From the NCBI GenBank assembly GCA_047967505.1, contig CM106538.1: DNA of 64,000 nt. One strand, given 5' to 3'. Positions 32,823 to 43,912 of this stretch are shown piece after piece. The DNA comes from Dipteris shenzhenensis (lineage: Eukaryota > Polypodiophyta > Polypodiopsida > Gleicheniales). Position 1 is the first letter of the stretch; every line of letters starts with the position of its first letter. A program made the position numbers and the translations under genes. The notes under the pieces were generated by a model. That model had not been told where the DNA came from. It saw nothing but the letters and a program-made list of their open reading frames with translations, and did no database searches.

Positions 32823-33035
32823 CTCTATTGTTTATACCACACAGCAAAGTCAACCATACTCAATTTCAGTAGACCAGAATTCTAAATGCACCTGACTGAA
32901 CCTGAGTCACCCTCCTTCTTGCAAGGGCACAATCCTCCAGTCGTGGAAGTCGATTCCCTAGAGCTTCTGAATCAGGGTCGTCCTTCAGCAAGGTCCCTGC
33001 CTTCAGGCTCCTACACCTGTGAGCCTCCTACTTGG

Positions 33036-33047
33036 GCTCTGATACCA
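33036..33047 (-). promoter_or_regulatory. Element D primer-binding site
   Basis: TGGTATCAGAGC directly follows the 5' LTR end TTTTCTAACA on the minus strand. Confidence 0.92.
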
Positions 33048-34183
33048 TGTTAGAAAATACCCAACAGAGGGTACACGCAACGGAATACTTATAGTAATGC
33101 CCAGGAGCTCACACAGTGTGTGGTGTGGGGTGTGGAATCACAAACTTCTTTACTTATGTGCATTCAATAGATGTGCAGACTCATCAATAGACAATGAACC
33201 AACCAGATAAACAAACCACCAAAATAGATATTTCCGTCCACAACTATGGACACAATACAAAAGAGACAGATCCAGTCTCCCACCAATGATGTGGTCCTCT
33301 GATCTTACCACAAGGTCCTTCTCCTATCTGCTGGCTATCTCTAGACTCGAGCCCGCATGCTCCACCTCGAGCTTCTGTAGACTTTCCGTCGAGATCCCTT
33401 CCACCTTGCTGTCTTTGCACCAGCCTAGGTGGGCAGCACTCTGAGCTAGGTCTGCAGCTCTACAGCTCTCTTGTCTCCTTCTGGATAGAGACCCACAAGT
33501 GGCTGATCTGCTGCTCCTTCTGCTCCCTGAACTGCTGCTCCAAGTGATGAGAAGTGAGGCCTCAAGGACCTCCTTTTATAGGGCTCCAAGGGCTGGCAAA
33601 AATACCGACCAGCCTGCAGCCAACTGGCCGACCGGTCTCTGGCTGGTCCAGCTCTATAAGGGCTCACAACCCAGGGCTTTTGGCCCCACACTTCTAGGGC
33701 CTTTGGCCCTCCAATCTAGGCAAGGGCCCAGCCCTACATAAAGCATGCCACTGCCCCCTAGCAGCCCTATTTGCTGCTCCACATCTGCGCCTGCACATCC
33801 TGCCATAACTGCGTCTGCCAGGCCCTTTTCCAGTTCCGTACAGAGCCGTACACCCTGTAGATGTCAGCGCCATGTGATCGCTTTTTATTCCGGGTTCCTT
33901 GTGCTGGCTACTCCTTCGCCTTTTGCTGCTGCAGATCCATTCTAGCTCTAGGTACCCTCCATCTCTTTGATTCTTGCCCACAACAGCTCTAGATGTGCTG
34001 CCCACATGACAGCCAAGATGCTGTCCATGTGGCAGCCCCATCTTATCACTCAATCCCTTCTGGCTCTTGTCCACATGGCATCCAATTAGATGCCCATGTG
34101 ATAGACACTTAAACCCTAGGTTCACCCCCCCCCATGCTCTCCTCATATGGGGGCTTACAGATGGGGAGGTGACCTTTCCAACA
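33048..34183 (-). repeat. Element D 5' LTR
   Basis: This 1,136-bp LTR is closely similar to 29866-30984, with small indels in the middle. CCGACC words lie at 33605 and 33628. Confidence 0.92.
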
Positions 34184-34186
34184 CCC

Positions 34187-34665
34187 TTGGTTTGTGACCA
34201 CGAGGGGGCTACAGGTACTTCTTCCCCGCAGACCGTTCCTGCCACAGTCAGGACAACCGAGAAAGTGCAGGCGCAGATGAGGGCTACTGATTCCTCTTCA
34301 CCGCAGCCACAGGCCTCCTCAACCCCCAGCGCTAGTTCTGCTGATAGAGGCGTGGCAGGTCCTTCTCCTCCATCTTCCACGAGTGCAGGTCTTCTTTGCA
34401 CTCCTCGGCCAGACTTGCTTATCAGGAATTCTTTTTCGGCACTGGCAGATTCGGCGACTTTCATGGATGATGAGGAGTTTGTGCCCTCCACCTTAGGGGT
34501 CCCGGTCATTGGGATTCCTTCTGACAGGGCCTCCCTTTCAGCAGGTATGGGGATCCTTTCACCTGTTGAGTTTCCTGCCCTTAGTAGGAGTGTTTCGGCC
34601 CAGGGGAAGCTGGTCTCCTCTACTAGGTCGGGTAAGCCTTTCCATCCAGCATCCTCCTGTCGATG
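34187..34665 (+). pseudogene. LINE-N ORF1, 3' part
   Basis: The proline/serine/threonine-rich ORF1 tail resumes after element D (DHEGATGTSSPQTVP, SNSFSALADS-like motif, FPALSRSVSAQGK) and ends at a stop near 34664. Plant LINE ORF1 proteins often have such a low-complexity tail ending in an N.F..L-type motif. Confidence 0.6.
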
Positions 34666-34669
34666 AGGA

Positions 34670-35180
34670 TAGTCAGCTGAAACATACAGGGCCTAGGCGG
34701 AGTTCCATACTGTCGCCGTAGGCAGCTGATCCGGAATCAGCTTCATCCAGGCGTCACTGGAGGTGCTATTGATATCCTTTTTATCTAGGAACACAAGCTG
34801 GATGCCAATGATTGCAGTCTGGCAAACTGCTTTCAGGACATACCTTCTGGTTGCCTGCTATGGGCACAAGGGGAGGTACTTGCATTTCGGTCTCTCTTTC
34901 TATTCTCCCCTTGGTTGCTGGACATGGTATTATCTCCCCTTCTAGAGCTCAATGGATCATTATTTTGATTGGAGGGCGTAAGACTGGTCTTCTCAATCTT
35001 TATGCTCCCAACAACAGAGGGGAGCGGATCTCCTTTTGGAAGGAGTTACTCTCTTGGGCCCCCATTGCAGATTCTTGGATCATTGGTGGCGACTTCTACA
35101 AGGTTGAGATGGCATTTTCAGCCTCAGCCTTGGTTTCTTTCTACCTCATTCCTCTGAGGTGTTTTTTATTACATTCTTAG
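34670..35180 (+). pseudogene. LINE-N ORF2 endonuclease N-terminus fused to 3' tail
   Basis: The reading frames show SWNIQGLG-like, TGLLNLYAPNNRGERISFWK and WIIGGDF, the first half of an AP endonuclease domain. Right after GGDF the sequence switches to the non-coding tail (GCATTTTCAGCC...). RT, the rest of the endonuclease and the C-terminus are deleted. Confidence 0.72.
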
Positions 35181-35270
35181 CATGGTGTATTTCCGCACAG
35201 AGCTTGCTCTAGCGGGTTTCTTTCTTACTTAATAAAAGTCTCTTTTTTGAAAAAAAAAAATCATGAGACT

Positions 35271-36165
35271 CACAAAAGGACTGTAGTGCGTCAAGGTGTC
35301 TTTGGAGCCCCTCTGTTGAGGAAGACAAGAGAGCCACATCATCTGCGTAAAGTAATAACCGGATCAGCGTGCCCGTGAGAGAGCAGCCTACCCCACCCTA
35401 TGCATGCATCACTGTCTCGTCGATGTAGAGGCCAAACAAGATAGGTGATAATGGGCACCCTTGTTTGACCCCGATAGTGCTCATGATCTTGTCTGTCCTC
35501 CAGATCCTGTCCGGACTTTGCCTGAAACTCGCTCATAAAGTGCCATGACAGCCCAAATGATCTCCTGGTCGTAACCTAGATCCTGTAGGCGTCGTATGAG
35601 GCGGGCTCTCGGAACGGTGTTAAATGCCTTGCGGAAGTCCACAAAGCAACAGTGAACCCTTTGCTTCCGTGCCTTCGCCTCCTCGATGATACATTTGAGC
35701 ACGAGAATGTGGTCCATGGTCCCATGATCCCGCTTGAAGTCGGCCTGTCCCGCTGCTCTAAGTCCTCAACACTCCGCAAATCTATTGACCTCAGAATCAA
35801 GTACTGATGCATAAATCTTGGACATGACATGTCCAATCATAATGGTCCTGTAGTTCTTCGGGTTCATGGGATCCCTTGCCTTGTGGATGGGTGAGATAGT
35901 GTTGATGGTCCAAGTGTGTGGAAACCCCAAGCAAACGGCTTCATTAAATAGCTTGGCTAACATCGGGGCTAGGAGGTTAATCCCATATGCAATGAACTCA
36001 ATGCATAGTTCCTCATGATCCTTCGCTCGGCCATTATGAAGTTTCATTACGACATCCTTTACCCCCTCCCCCCCTAGTGAAGAGGGTGCATGATGTGGGG
36101 CGTGGCATATGTGATAGGTTAGGGGCTGGCTGATTTGGGATATCATAGAGCGTGCGTGCATAATC
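35271..36165 (-). pseudogene. LINE E1 RT
   Basis: HKARDPMNPKNYRTIMIGHV is RT motif 0/1, CCFVDFRKAFNTVPRARLIR motif A, KQGCPLSP-type follows, and a DVALLSSS-type motif C lies at about 35340. Frames change around 35480 and 35770. It matches LINE E2 closely and is cut at 35271 by LINE-N. Confidence 0.82.
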
Positions 36166-37560
36166 AGACCACACTTGAGTGTCAGTGAGGGGGGGGGGGG
36201 GGACCGTCTCTCTACGCCAGAAGTTCTTAGAGTTGTTACTGAACAAAATGTTCAGTAGCTCCTCCTCGTTCCGACGCACTTTGTTCTTCCTGCGTACCAG
36301 ACGACGGTACTCGTGTTACGCCTCTGGTTCGCTCGGAAGGCTATTTTTTATTCCGAATCTGATCTGACGGCGTAAAGTCTTACACTCATCATCGTACCAG
36401 CTATTACAGGGTACGGTACCAGGAGATGGTGGGCAGCTGGAGCGGGTGGTGTAGGGGAAGGCGTGAAGAGTAGCCTTGTGTAGTTAGCGAGTGACTAGGG
36501 CAGCACGGTCCTCTAATAAGGATATATAGTCAATGTATGCGAGAAGTATATACAAACGGCCAGAGTAAGTAGGTGAGTGATCGCGATCAAAGCGTATATC
36601 ATGGTAGGTGGAGTAAGAACTCAATGGGGTAGAAAGTGCTATGCGGCGAGGGGTAGAAATGCTAAAGAAAAGATAGGTATGATCAGCCCCTGGAGGGAGA
36701 GGTGCTACGGTAAAGTTAGTGATGCAAGATGTGAAGGCAGGGAATCCCATGATATAGTCCACAACACTGGAGCCTCTCCCATGTGGAAAGCAAGTGAAGC
36801 CACCTGATGCGGGCCATTTGTCAAGACCATTATAGATAATGAGATTATGCATCCTGCCGAGGTCTAATAGGGCCTACCCATAAGATGTGAGCAGTCCTCG
36901 TCTGTCAACCGAAACTCGTAGCATACCTGCCTCCTCAAGGTCAATGTCTAGCAGTAGAGTGGAATCATCCTTTGAAGTCGAGGAGTGGTGCGTGACAAGC
37001 GCCTGTTCTCGCGTTGAAGTCCCCAACTAGGAGCACTTCCCCAGGGCTAGAGAAGTCCACAATGGACTAATAAAGAGTAGCAAATGGGGATGTTTGATCC
37101 TTCCCTCGAATATCTCTGGCAAAGCGGGAGGTCTCGGGGGGGAAGTAGCAAACTGCAGTAAACAAATCCCGGCTATCCATGTGTTGAATCCGGATCCAGA
37201 GAAACCTGGAGTGTGGATCTCTCTGCTTCACTGAGATGGCCTCCAAAAGTGTGGATCTGTAAAGGACTGTCATTCTTCCTGACCCTCGAACCCCTCCTGT
37301 ATCCCTCGTCTCATCTCTGTAGGCAGACTCCCATGTATACCCGCTGACTACTGGTAGTGGGTGCTCTGGACTCTGATGTGTCTCTATGTAAAAGACTATG
37401 TCGTGACCTGTATAGGATTCCGAGAAGTTCCCTGGTTCTGACCATAAAGTACCATTACAGTTTCAGATGGTATAGGATAGGGTCTCGAATGTCTGGGTCT
37501 CATAGACCTCGCCTCCCTATGCGGGAGGAGAGGTGGGTGCCCAATGGGGGCCTGTAAGGA
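36166..37560 (-). pseudogene. LINE E1 ORF2 endonuclease and linker
   Basis: DLFTAVCYFPPETSRFARDI (about 37150), VGDFN-like (about 37030), NLIIYNGLDKWPASGGFTCF (36840), SSVVDYIMG and GADHTYLFFSIS are successive parts of the LINE endonuclease. The linker to RT includes PPPPLTDTQVWSDYARTLYD. Stops and frameshifts occur between them. Confidence 0.78.
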
Positions 37561-38739
37561 GTCGTCCATCTCGTACTACTGCCCACTTCCCCTCCTTGCG
37601 GACCTGATCCCGCTGCTGCAACAAAAAATGCCTCTCCTCAACTTGTAGTGGAGTGAGGTCCTCGTCCATGGAGATCGCTGGCTAGTCTCGCAAGGCTGAC
37701 CTACTACGTAAAGCTGAAAGTTGTGCCTAGGCATCATGGAACCGTATGATGATAAGGGGCTGCTCTCGGTTGGGATCCCTCCCAACCCGCCATGCTCTCT
37801 CAATCCTGTGCTCAGCCGCCCCTAGAGTAGTGGTCATGAAGGCCTGTGCATCTGCCATCAGGGTAGCCTCAGTGCGGGGAATCGCACGTACTCTGATGTT
37901 GAGAGCCTTGCTGGCTCTCTGCTGCTGCTCCAGGAGGGTAGCCGAAAACGGTTACCCTTGCAGGTTCTCGTTCGGCTACGTGCCTGCTCCTGGATGAAGC
38001 GTGTCTGCTCCTGTGCGAAGTGTGACAACTCCCTCTCGCGCTCTCGGATGCTCTGGACCTCCGTTAGCAAGTACTCCCAAGCCTCTGATGGGTCAACTCG
38101 TTCGTGCTTTAACGAAAATTGAAAGGACTGTGGCCTGAAAGTGTGAGGAAGAGTTTGGAGGTTGGGTGATGACTGGGTAAGATGGGTGTATGGGGATGAT
38201 GAGGAGATCCCAACAAGGTGAGGGAGCGTGGGCTGACTGAGAGGCAAAGGGGAGAGAAAGGTCAAGTAGTGTGGAACAGTGTATGACCCCTCCAAAGCAG
38301 GTGTCATAATCGGAGAGAGAGCTGTAGCACGGGAAGAAGGGAGAGATGGTGTCAGTGACAACTCCTCTATTCTAGGGGAGGATGGGGCAATCGATGTCAT
38401 GGGGTAGGGGTATTTCAAAGCCAGTAGCTGTAACTGTAGACGTTGTAGGCGGACGTGGAGCCGGAACTAGAACTAGAGCTGACACTGAGGCTGAAGCTAA
38501 GGCTGGCGCTGAGGTTGCGTATGAGGATGTAGCTTAGACCGAAGCTAAGACTAAAGCTGAGACTGAAGTTGAAGCTGAAGCTGTGGCTGAAGCTGAGGCA
38601 GAAGTGGATCCTGCCTTTGCTTTGCTGTCCACTCCATGTCCACTACGGTTGTAGCGTGTGTTCACACCTTCGAGTTTCAGCTGTGTCTGTTTTTTGGCTT
38701 TGTTGTCATCTTTCTTGGCGGCTTTATCCGTATCCTTAC
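37561..38739 (-). pseudogene. LINE E1 ORF1
   Basis: The minus-strand reading shows a Lys-rich start continuing from 43297 (DTDKAAKKDDNKAKKQTQLK), an Ala/Ser repeat, a Pro/Ser-rich part (38418-38150), a coiled-coil-like ELSHFAQEQTRFIQEQ (about 38000), and near 37780 an RVGRDP.REQPLIIIRF-like segment. The last corresponds to the C-terminal domain of L1-type ORF1 proteins. Frameshifts are present. Copia F splits the first codons from the rest. Confidence 0.68.
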
Positions 38740-38988
38740 TGTAGGTGCGGTCAGCGTGGGAGCAAGCACAAGAGTCGAAGCTGAAGGCTGTTACGTCAAC
38801 TAGAATGAAGAAAGGAAAGTACAAAGTACATGAAGATAGACCCTCGGACTAAGTGTCGTAGGTGTATAGGACTAAATGTCCTATGTGGCATAAAAGGCAC
38901 TAAAACACTAAAGTGCCTATAACTATGCCTACAAGGCACATACCAAGGCCCATAGGGCATCACTACGACCGGATGAAGATGGCCTACA
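38740..38988 (-). repeat. Element F 3' LTR
   Basis: This 249-bp LTR has TG...CA ends on the plus reading (TGTAGGTGCGG to GGCCTACA). Multiple copies of GGCACTAAAACACTAAAG-like words and GTCCTATGTGG lie inside. Confidence 0.92.
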
Positions 38989-39249
38989 AACCCCCCTTCA
39001 TGGTATGGGCTGAAGTATTCTAGAAACGTCTCAGAATACCTGGTATTTTCTGGTCACGGTGGCACATGTTCATCCAAAAGGATATAGCCACCTATGAATG
39101 TACAAGGTATGTCAGATCATGTAACAAAGGGAACCAAGTGTAAAGCCTGTCGGAAGACTTCGAACTTGGGACGAGGAAGTGTCTTTAGAAACATATCTGC
39201 TATGTTGTCCTCTGTGGGAAGGTAGGACAACTCTCTGTCTCCTGCTGAC

Positions 39250-40140
39250 AACCGCTCTCAAACATAATGATAGTGAACTTCAATGTGCTTGGTACGCGCA
39301 TGAAACACTGGATTACACGCAATGGCCAAAGCACTCTGGCTATCAGTGTAGACCATAGTGGAGGATGTCTGGCGAATACCAAGATCTGTAAGTAATTGTC
39401 GAAGCCAGACACACTCTACTATAGCAGTGAAGGCTGCCTTGTACTCAACCTCACAGCTGGATGTGGCAACTGTTAGTTGCTTCTTGCTGAGCCAAGAGAT
39501 ACATGAATTGCCAAGCAAAAAACAATTGCTGGTATGTGAAACTTTGGTGTCAGAACAACCTGCCCAGTCACTATCCGTGCAAGCATGCATGGTAAGTGAA
39601 CCCTGATCACCGTAGAAAAGGGCTAAATCCTGAGTGCCTCTGAGATATCTGAAGACTCTCTTCACTGCCTACCAATGCTGTGAACTGGGCATGTGCATGA
39701 ACCTGTTGAGCTGGGATACTGCATACTATAAGTCAGGTCTGGTGTGGCATAAGTAAATTACACATCCAACAGCCTGCTGGTAAAGAGTGATATCACATGG
39801 TGGCTCCCATCATGAGCTGAAAATTTGAGGCCAGGGTCTACTAGAGTAGAGATTGGCTTGCAATCCTCAAACTGAAAACGATCAAGGAGCTGTCCGATAT
39901 ACTTGGACTGTGACATCATGATACCCCCCTCAACATGAGCAAACTGAATGCCCAAATAATAGTGCAGCTCTCCGTGACATTTCAAAAGCTTGCTGCAAAT
40001 CAGCCTTTGAAAGCTGCAATATGCTAAGTATTAGGGCCCATGATCAGCATGTCATCCACATATAAAATCAGCACTAAAAAATCAGATCCACTCCCACGGA
40101 CATAAAGAGTGGGCTCTGTGGGGCTATTCTGAAAGCCAAA
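39250..40140 (-). pseudogene. Element F RT remnant and RNase H
   Basis: NSPTEPTLYVRG, VLILYVDDMLIMG (catalytic YVDD), YYLGIQFAHVEGGIMMSQSK, and RNase H with CTDSDWAGCSDTKVSHTSNC, SSCEVEYKAAFTA, YTDSQSALAIACN and RTKHIEVHYHYV can be read across frameshifts. The N-terminal RT half is absent. Confidence 0.85.
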
Positions 40141-41063
40141 ATTTATTGGGCAAGGACTTGGCCTTAAGCATGCATCTGGCCATCTCCATAGTGGACCCAT
40201 TCTTCCTTTCAGGAACAGGATTATGCTGAGGAGTGTAAGGAGTAGTGCATGAGTCAACAATGCCCCGTGAAGACAAAAATGCATCAAACTCCTTTGACAT
40301 ATACTCTCCCCCCCCATCTGTGTTTAGGGTGACAAGCTTGCATCCTGATTCATTCTCAACCATATTCAGCCACCTTTGAAAGCATGAGAACACTTCAGAT
40401 TTGGCTTTTAAAGCATATACCCAGCAATATCTTGTGAAGTCACATCAATGAGAGTCATGAAATATTTGTACCCCCTAATGGCATTTAACTTCATTGGGCC
40501 ACAGGCATCATTGTGCATGAGCTTCAATTTCCTTTGTGAGAATTTTGGACAATTCTTTTGAAAAGGAAACCGATGCATCTTGCCCAAAAGAAAACCCTCA
40601 CAAACATGTTTGGAAACTGTGCGAGTTTGAGGTACATCATTTGCCATGCCCTGTGAATGTAACTTGCAAGAGCTCTATAATTGAGATGACCCATTCTCTC
40701 ATGCCAAAGATGAGTTTAAGCAAGCTGTGAATCTGAAATAGCAAATGCTTCAATAGAGAGTGCAGCTGAGTGATCATCAAGGTGATAAAGCCCCTTTTTC
40801 AATGTGCCAGTGAGAACTATGGCATTGTCATCACGAAGATCTTATACCAGGCATGTGTATCCATCAAAAACCGAAGTGGCAATTGCTGAAATTGAAATCA
40901 AGTTGACTTCAATTCCGGGCACAAAAAGAACATTAGTCAAAGTGACAGAATGGCTTGAAATGGATGTGAGCTGCACATCTCCAGTTCCTTTTACAGCATA
41001 GGAAGCTTTATTAGCACATGTGGCAGTCCCCCCTCGGGGTGCATTAGCTAAGGAATGAAACAA
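40124..41063 (-). pseudogene. Element F protease C-terminus and integrase
   Basis: TCANKASYAVKGTGDVQLTS and TNVLFVPGIEVNLISIS are the end of protease. VCEGFLLGKMHRFPF is the pre-integrase zinc region. HNDACGPMK, NTDGGGEY and TPQHNPVPERKN are the integrase core with mutated residues: HND for HSD, and P for G. It ends at KSLPNKFW, where RT sequence is joined. Confidence 0.82.
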
Positions 41064-41082
41064 CTATTTGCAAGATGTCATC

Positions 41083-42064
41083 CTAGAGAGCATGTGCATG
41101 TGAGGCATCTGCTCGCTCGTGGGATTCAATTGCATGTGAAGCATTAACTGTCAATCTTGCTTTCTTTTTCTCCGAAGTAATGCGCTTCTTGCATTCTGAA
41201 ATTTCATGCAGTGGCTTGAGACAATAGTTGCATCTTTTCTTCTTTGACTTATCTGCTGTATTTTTAGATGCATTGGAGGAATTGCCACTGTTAGGCGCAT
41301 ATCTAGGCTTGCTTGGAAGCCTTGCCTTTTCTTGTCTGTTGTGAAGCAAATGCATGATCAGGAATAGTAGCTTGCCTATTCGCACGACTTTGCTCTTCCT
41401 GCAAAAGAAGAGTAACTACGTGATCAAAAGAGTAGTGGTCTGGATTACCCATGGCCACTAATCGAAGGGTTGTAGCAAAACCTTGATATGTATTTGGCAG
41501 TCCATTCGATGTGGTACTGACAAGCTGAGAATTTGGCACTACCTCATTAATATTGGCAAGTTGTTCCATGAGGTCCTTGACCTTTGTCAGGTATGCATCC
41601 ATAGAGTCGCCTTCATTCATACTAACTTCCTGCAATTGCCTTCTTAAATATGCAACACGTGCCTCATTGCAAATCTGATAAAGAGAAGCCAATTTGTCCC
41701 AAGCATCCTTTGCTGTACTGCAAGACCGGATGTGTGGAATAATGATTCTCTTGCATGATAAAGCAATACAGGAATGTGCATTTGCATCTCTTGCATCCCA
41801 TCTTGTTTGTTCCTGAGTTGGAGGAGCAGCAGCAAGGGTGCTAGAGGATAAAGCATCAGGAGGGGTACCCTCTGTAGAGGGACCAGCAGTAGGGGTAGCC
41901 ACTCTAGCATTGGCTGGCCTCAGATCAACCCCAGAAACAATATTCTAAAAATGCCTTGCAACAAGAATATGTTTCATGAGATAAGACCACATCGGATAGT
42001 TGGTGCCATCCAACTTATCATCTTCACGAAGAATGCCAAATAGATCATGATTGTTGCTAGCCAT
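41083..42064 (-). pseudogene. Element F Gag
   Basis: Gag starts at the ATG at 42064 (MASNNHDLFGILREDDKLDG) and has a TAG near 41947 and a frameshift near 41320. The core (AKDAWDKLASLYQICNEARV, LANINEVVPNSQLVS) and a CNYCLKPLHEISEC knuckle are visible; the knuckle has Leu in place of Gly. The protein is not functional. Confidence 0.82.
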
Positions 42065-42124
42065 TGCAAATGCGATACCTTGAAAAGAAAAGACCTAAAA
42101 ACACAAAAGCCTCAAGGCTATCAC

Positions 42125-42960
42125 TGCAAAGGGCTGGCTGTCCAAAAAATGACAGCAAATGTTTGCAAGTAAATGTTTTGCAAATTTCCAGCCCAAATTA
42201 AAGGGCAAATGCAAATTTGACCCAAATGTGATTGTGTCAGGCAATGACCACTGCAAAAATCAGCAAATCTGGCAAAAGCCCCAAATGTGATGAGGGCAAA
42301 AAAAGCCAGAAAGAGGGCAAATACAAAAAAGCCCCAAATTTTGCTGAGATTTTGCAAATGTGACCCAATGTCTTGCAATCTGACCCAATGTCCTGCAAAT
42401 GTGACTGAATGTCTTGCAAATGTGACCCAATGTCCTGTAATCTCAACAAGAAATCGCAATTTAAATCCCAAAGCTCCAATGTCTTGCAAGAAGTTGCAAC
42501 CAAAAGAGGGAAAAGTACAGAAAATCCCAAATTTGCCAATGTCTTGCAAAAGCCCCAAAACTGCAAATGTCTGTAGATGACTGCAGTGAGACCCAAAAAA
42601 AAGGTATAGCAAGCAAGAACCAATAACCTAGTTCACAGCCAATGCCTAAACAGGAACGGAACCTGTAGATAGATTTGCACATGTGAAACCTATACGGAAC
42701 GCCCGAAGCAGGAACAAGCTGTACGGACAGAGGTATGCCTGCAGGTACGCTTGTACAAAAGCAAGTGCACCTGTACGGAAGGCAAGTACATGTGTATTGT
42801 ACATGCATAGTTTGTATGATGCAAGTACAATTGTACGGCGCATGTATGTATGCAAGTACGGTTGGCGTTGAACTGCAAGTAGAAGGACAGTTGACGGAAA
42901 ACACGAGGCTGTACGGTAAAGCACGTGACCTGTACGGATTGTACGGATGGGGGTGCAACT
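42125..42960 (-). other. Element F leader with short repeats
   Basis: In sense direction a CCGTAC-rich block (about 42660-42960) precedes a block of TTTGGGGCTTTTGC words. It also has about four copies of a ~21-bp TTTGCAAGACATTGGGTCA unit (42361-42440). The layout equals that of elements A and B. Confidence 0.75.
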
Positions 42961-43015
42961 TGAGCTGGGATTAGGGAGCAATGCAGGTCCGGGGGTAGGG
43001 GAGCAGGTCCTAGGA

Positions 43016-43027
43016 GCTCTGATACCA
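43016..43027 (-). promoter_or_regulatory. Element F primer-binding site
   Basis: TGGTATCAGAGC on the minus strand lies one base inside the 5' LTR. Confidence 0.9.
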
Positions 43028-43028
43028 C

Positions 43029-43279
43029 TATAGGTGCGGTGAGCGTGGGAGCAAGCACAAGAGTCAAAGTTGAAGGCTGTCACGTCAACTAGAATGAAGT
43101 AAGGAAAGTACAAAGTACATGAAGATAGACCCTAGGACTAAGTGTATTAGGTGTCACATAGGACTAAATGTCCTATGTGGCATAAAAGGCACTAAAACAC
43201 TAAAGTGCCTATAACTAGCCTACAAGGCACATACCAAGGCCCATAGGGCATCACTACGACCGAGAGAAGATGGCCTACA
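43029..43279 (-). repeat. Element F 5' LTR
   Basis: This 251-bp LTR is a near match to 38740-38988. Its plus-strand first dinucleotide reads TA instead of TG, a transition. Confidence 0.9.
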
Positions 43280-43297
43280 CTTACCACCTTTTCCCAT

Positions 43298-43912
43298 TTT
43301 GTTTGATTGACCCGTGTTCGGTGTGGGTCTTAGTGCAAGAGCGGGAGTAGGAGTGGGAGCATGAGCTCCCTCCCCATGATGGGAGGTATCCCCAGGGGGC
43401 TGAAAAGAGGGGGGGAGCGGGAGAGCTCAATGGATGATTGCCCCTTGTCTCTCTTTCCTATTCTTCTTGATGTGCTTGATTTTCTCAGGAACTGGCTCTG
43501 ATACCAACTGACATGACCCCAGCACTCTTGAAACCTCTGACCTTTGATGACCTTGTGGGTTCCTTTGATCACGTACATATCAAGGTCTCCTCTGGCATGT
43601 AATACGGTGTATTCGAACTTTGATGTTATTTCTGTTGTTTGCCTCTATTTTTTCTAGCCTCGCCACATAGGAGGGTTTCTCGGGATCAAAAGCACAATCT
43701 CCCACTTTGACAACCTTGTGGGTTCCTTTGATCACGTATGTATCAAGGTGAGGAGATGGGCTGAGCATTTGAAGGAGGAGGAGACGAAAGCCTCTCTCTC
43801 TCTCTCTCTCTTGGGGTCTCTCTATATCTATCTAGCAATTCTCCTTTCTATCTAGCAATTCTTCCACTCCCAAGGTCATGTAGCAAGGCGATTGTGTGAA
43901 AGCCAAGGTACT
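43298..43912 (-). mobile_element. LINE E1 5' UTR and an LTR fragment
   Basis: Immediately right of the ORF1 start (43297) is presumed LINE leader. A minus-strand primer site, GCTCTGATACCA, lies at 43495-43506, followed by an LTR-like start TGACATGACCCC at 43509, so a second LTR element fragment begins there. A 35-bp word, CCTTGTGGGTTCCTTTGATC..., occurs at 43551 and 43718, and a (CT)n run lies at 43790-43812. No coding sequence is recognised. Confidence 0.5.

Larger units (their letters stand above)
29857..34186 (-). mobile_element. Gag-only LTR retrotransposon D
   Basis: This minus-strand element has LTRs at 29866-30984 and 33048-34183, a primer site at 33036-33047 and a polypurine run GAGAGGGGG beside the 3' LTR. 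The ~2.06-kb internal region encodes Gag and an unrecognised block but no protease, integrase or RT. TTGGTTT flanks it on both sides (29850-29856 and 34187-34193). Nine PBS-like bases lie between the left duplication and LTR, and three C residues lie between the right LTR and duplication. It resembles the plant TR-GAG class. Element C is a relative. Confidence 0.85.
28063..35260 (+). mobile_element. LINE-N, internally deleted LINE hosting element D
   Basis: A 12-bp target duplication (A)TCATGAGACTC at 28051-28062 and about 35260-35271 brackets a plus-strand LINE ending in TTAATAAAAGTCTC and an A-tail (35251-35260). It has a C/T-rich leader, ORF1 with a zinc knuckle, and the N-terminal part of the ORF2 endonuclease. 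It then jumps directly to a 3' tail, with the whole RT missing. The same tail occurs in a second insertion at 50188-50528, so RT-less copies can be mobilised in trans. Element D is nested in ORF1. Confidence 0.85.
38740..43279 (-). mobile_element. Ty1/copia element F, 4.54 kb, complete ends
   Basis: LTRs at 38740-38988 and 43029-43279, target duplication CTTAC (38735-38739 and 43280-43284) and a primer site at 43016-43027 define the element. Gag, protease, integrase and the distal RT/RNase H are recognisable on the minus strand. The C-terminal part of integrase and the first half of RT are deleted. It disrupts ORF1 of LINE E1 after codon 6. It is related to copia A and B in protein and leader design. 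Confidence 0.92.
26105..43297 (-). mobile_element. Old LINE E1, interrupted by several insertions
   Basis: Minus-strand LINE pieces can be placed in order: ORF1 start (MGKGGK at 43297-43280), ORF1 continuation after copia F (38734 down to ~37560), endonuclease (37380-36480), RT (36161-35271), post-RT (28062-27580) and C-terminal part (26704-26105). The gaps are filled by copia F (38740-43279), LINE-N (28063-35260, itself carrying element D) and a gypsy-like LTR fragment (26705-~27575). It is closely related to LINE E2 at the right end of the window, which served as the guide for order. All coding parts carry stops or frameshifts. Confidence 0.8.
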
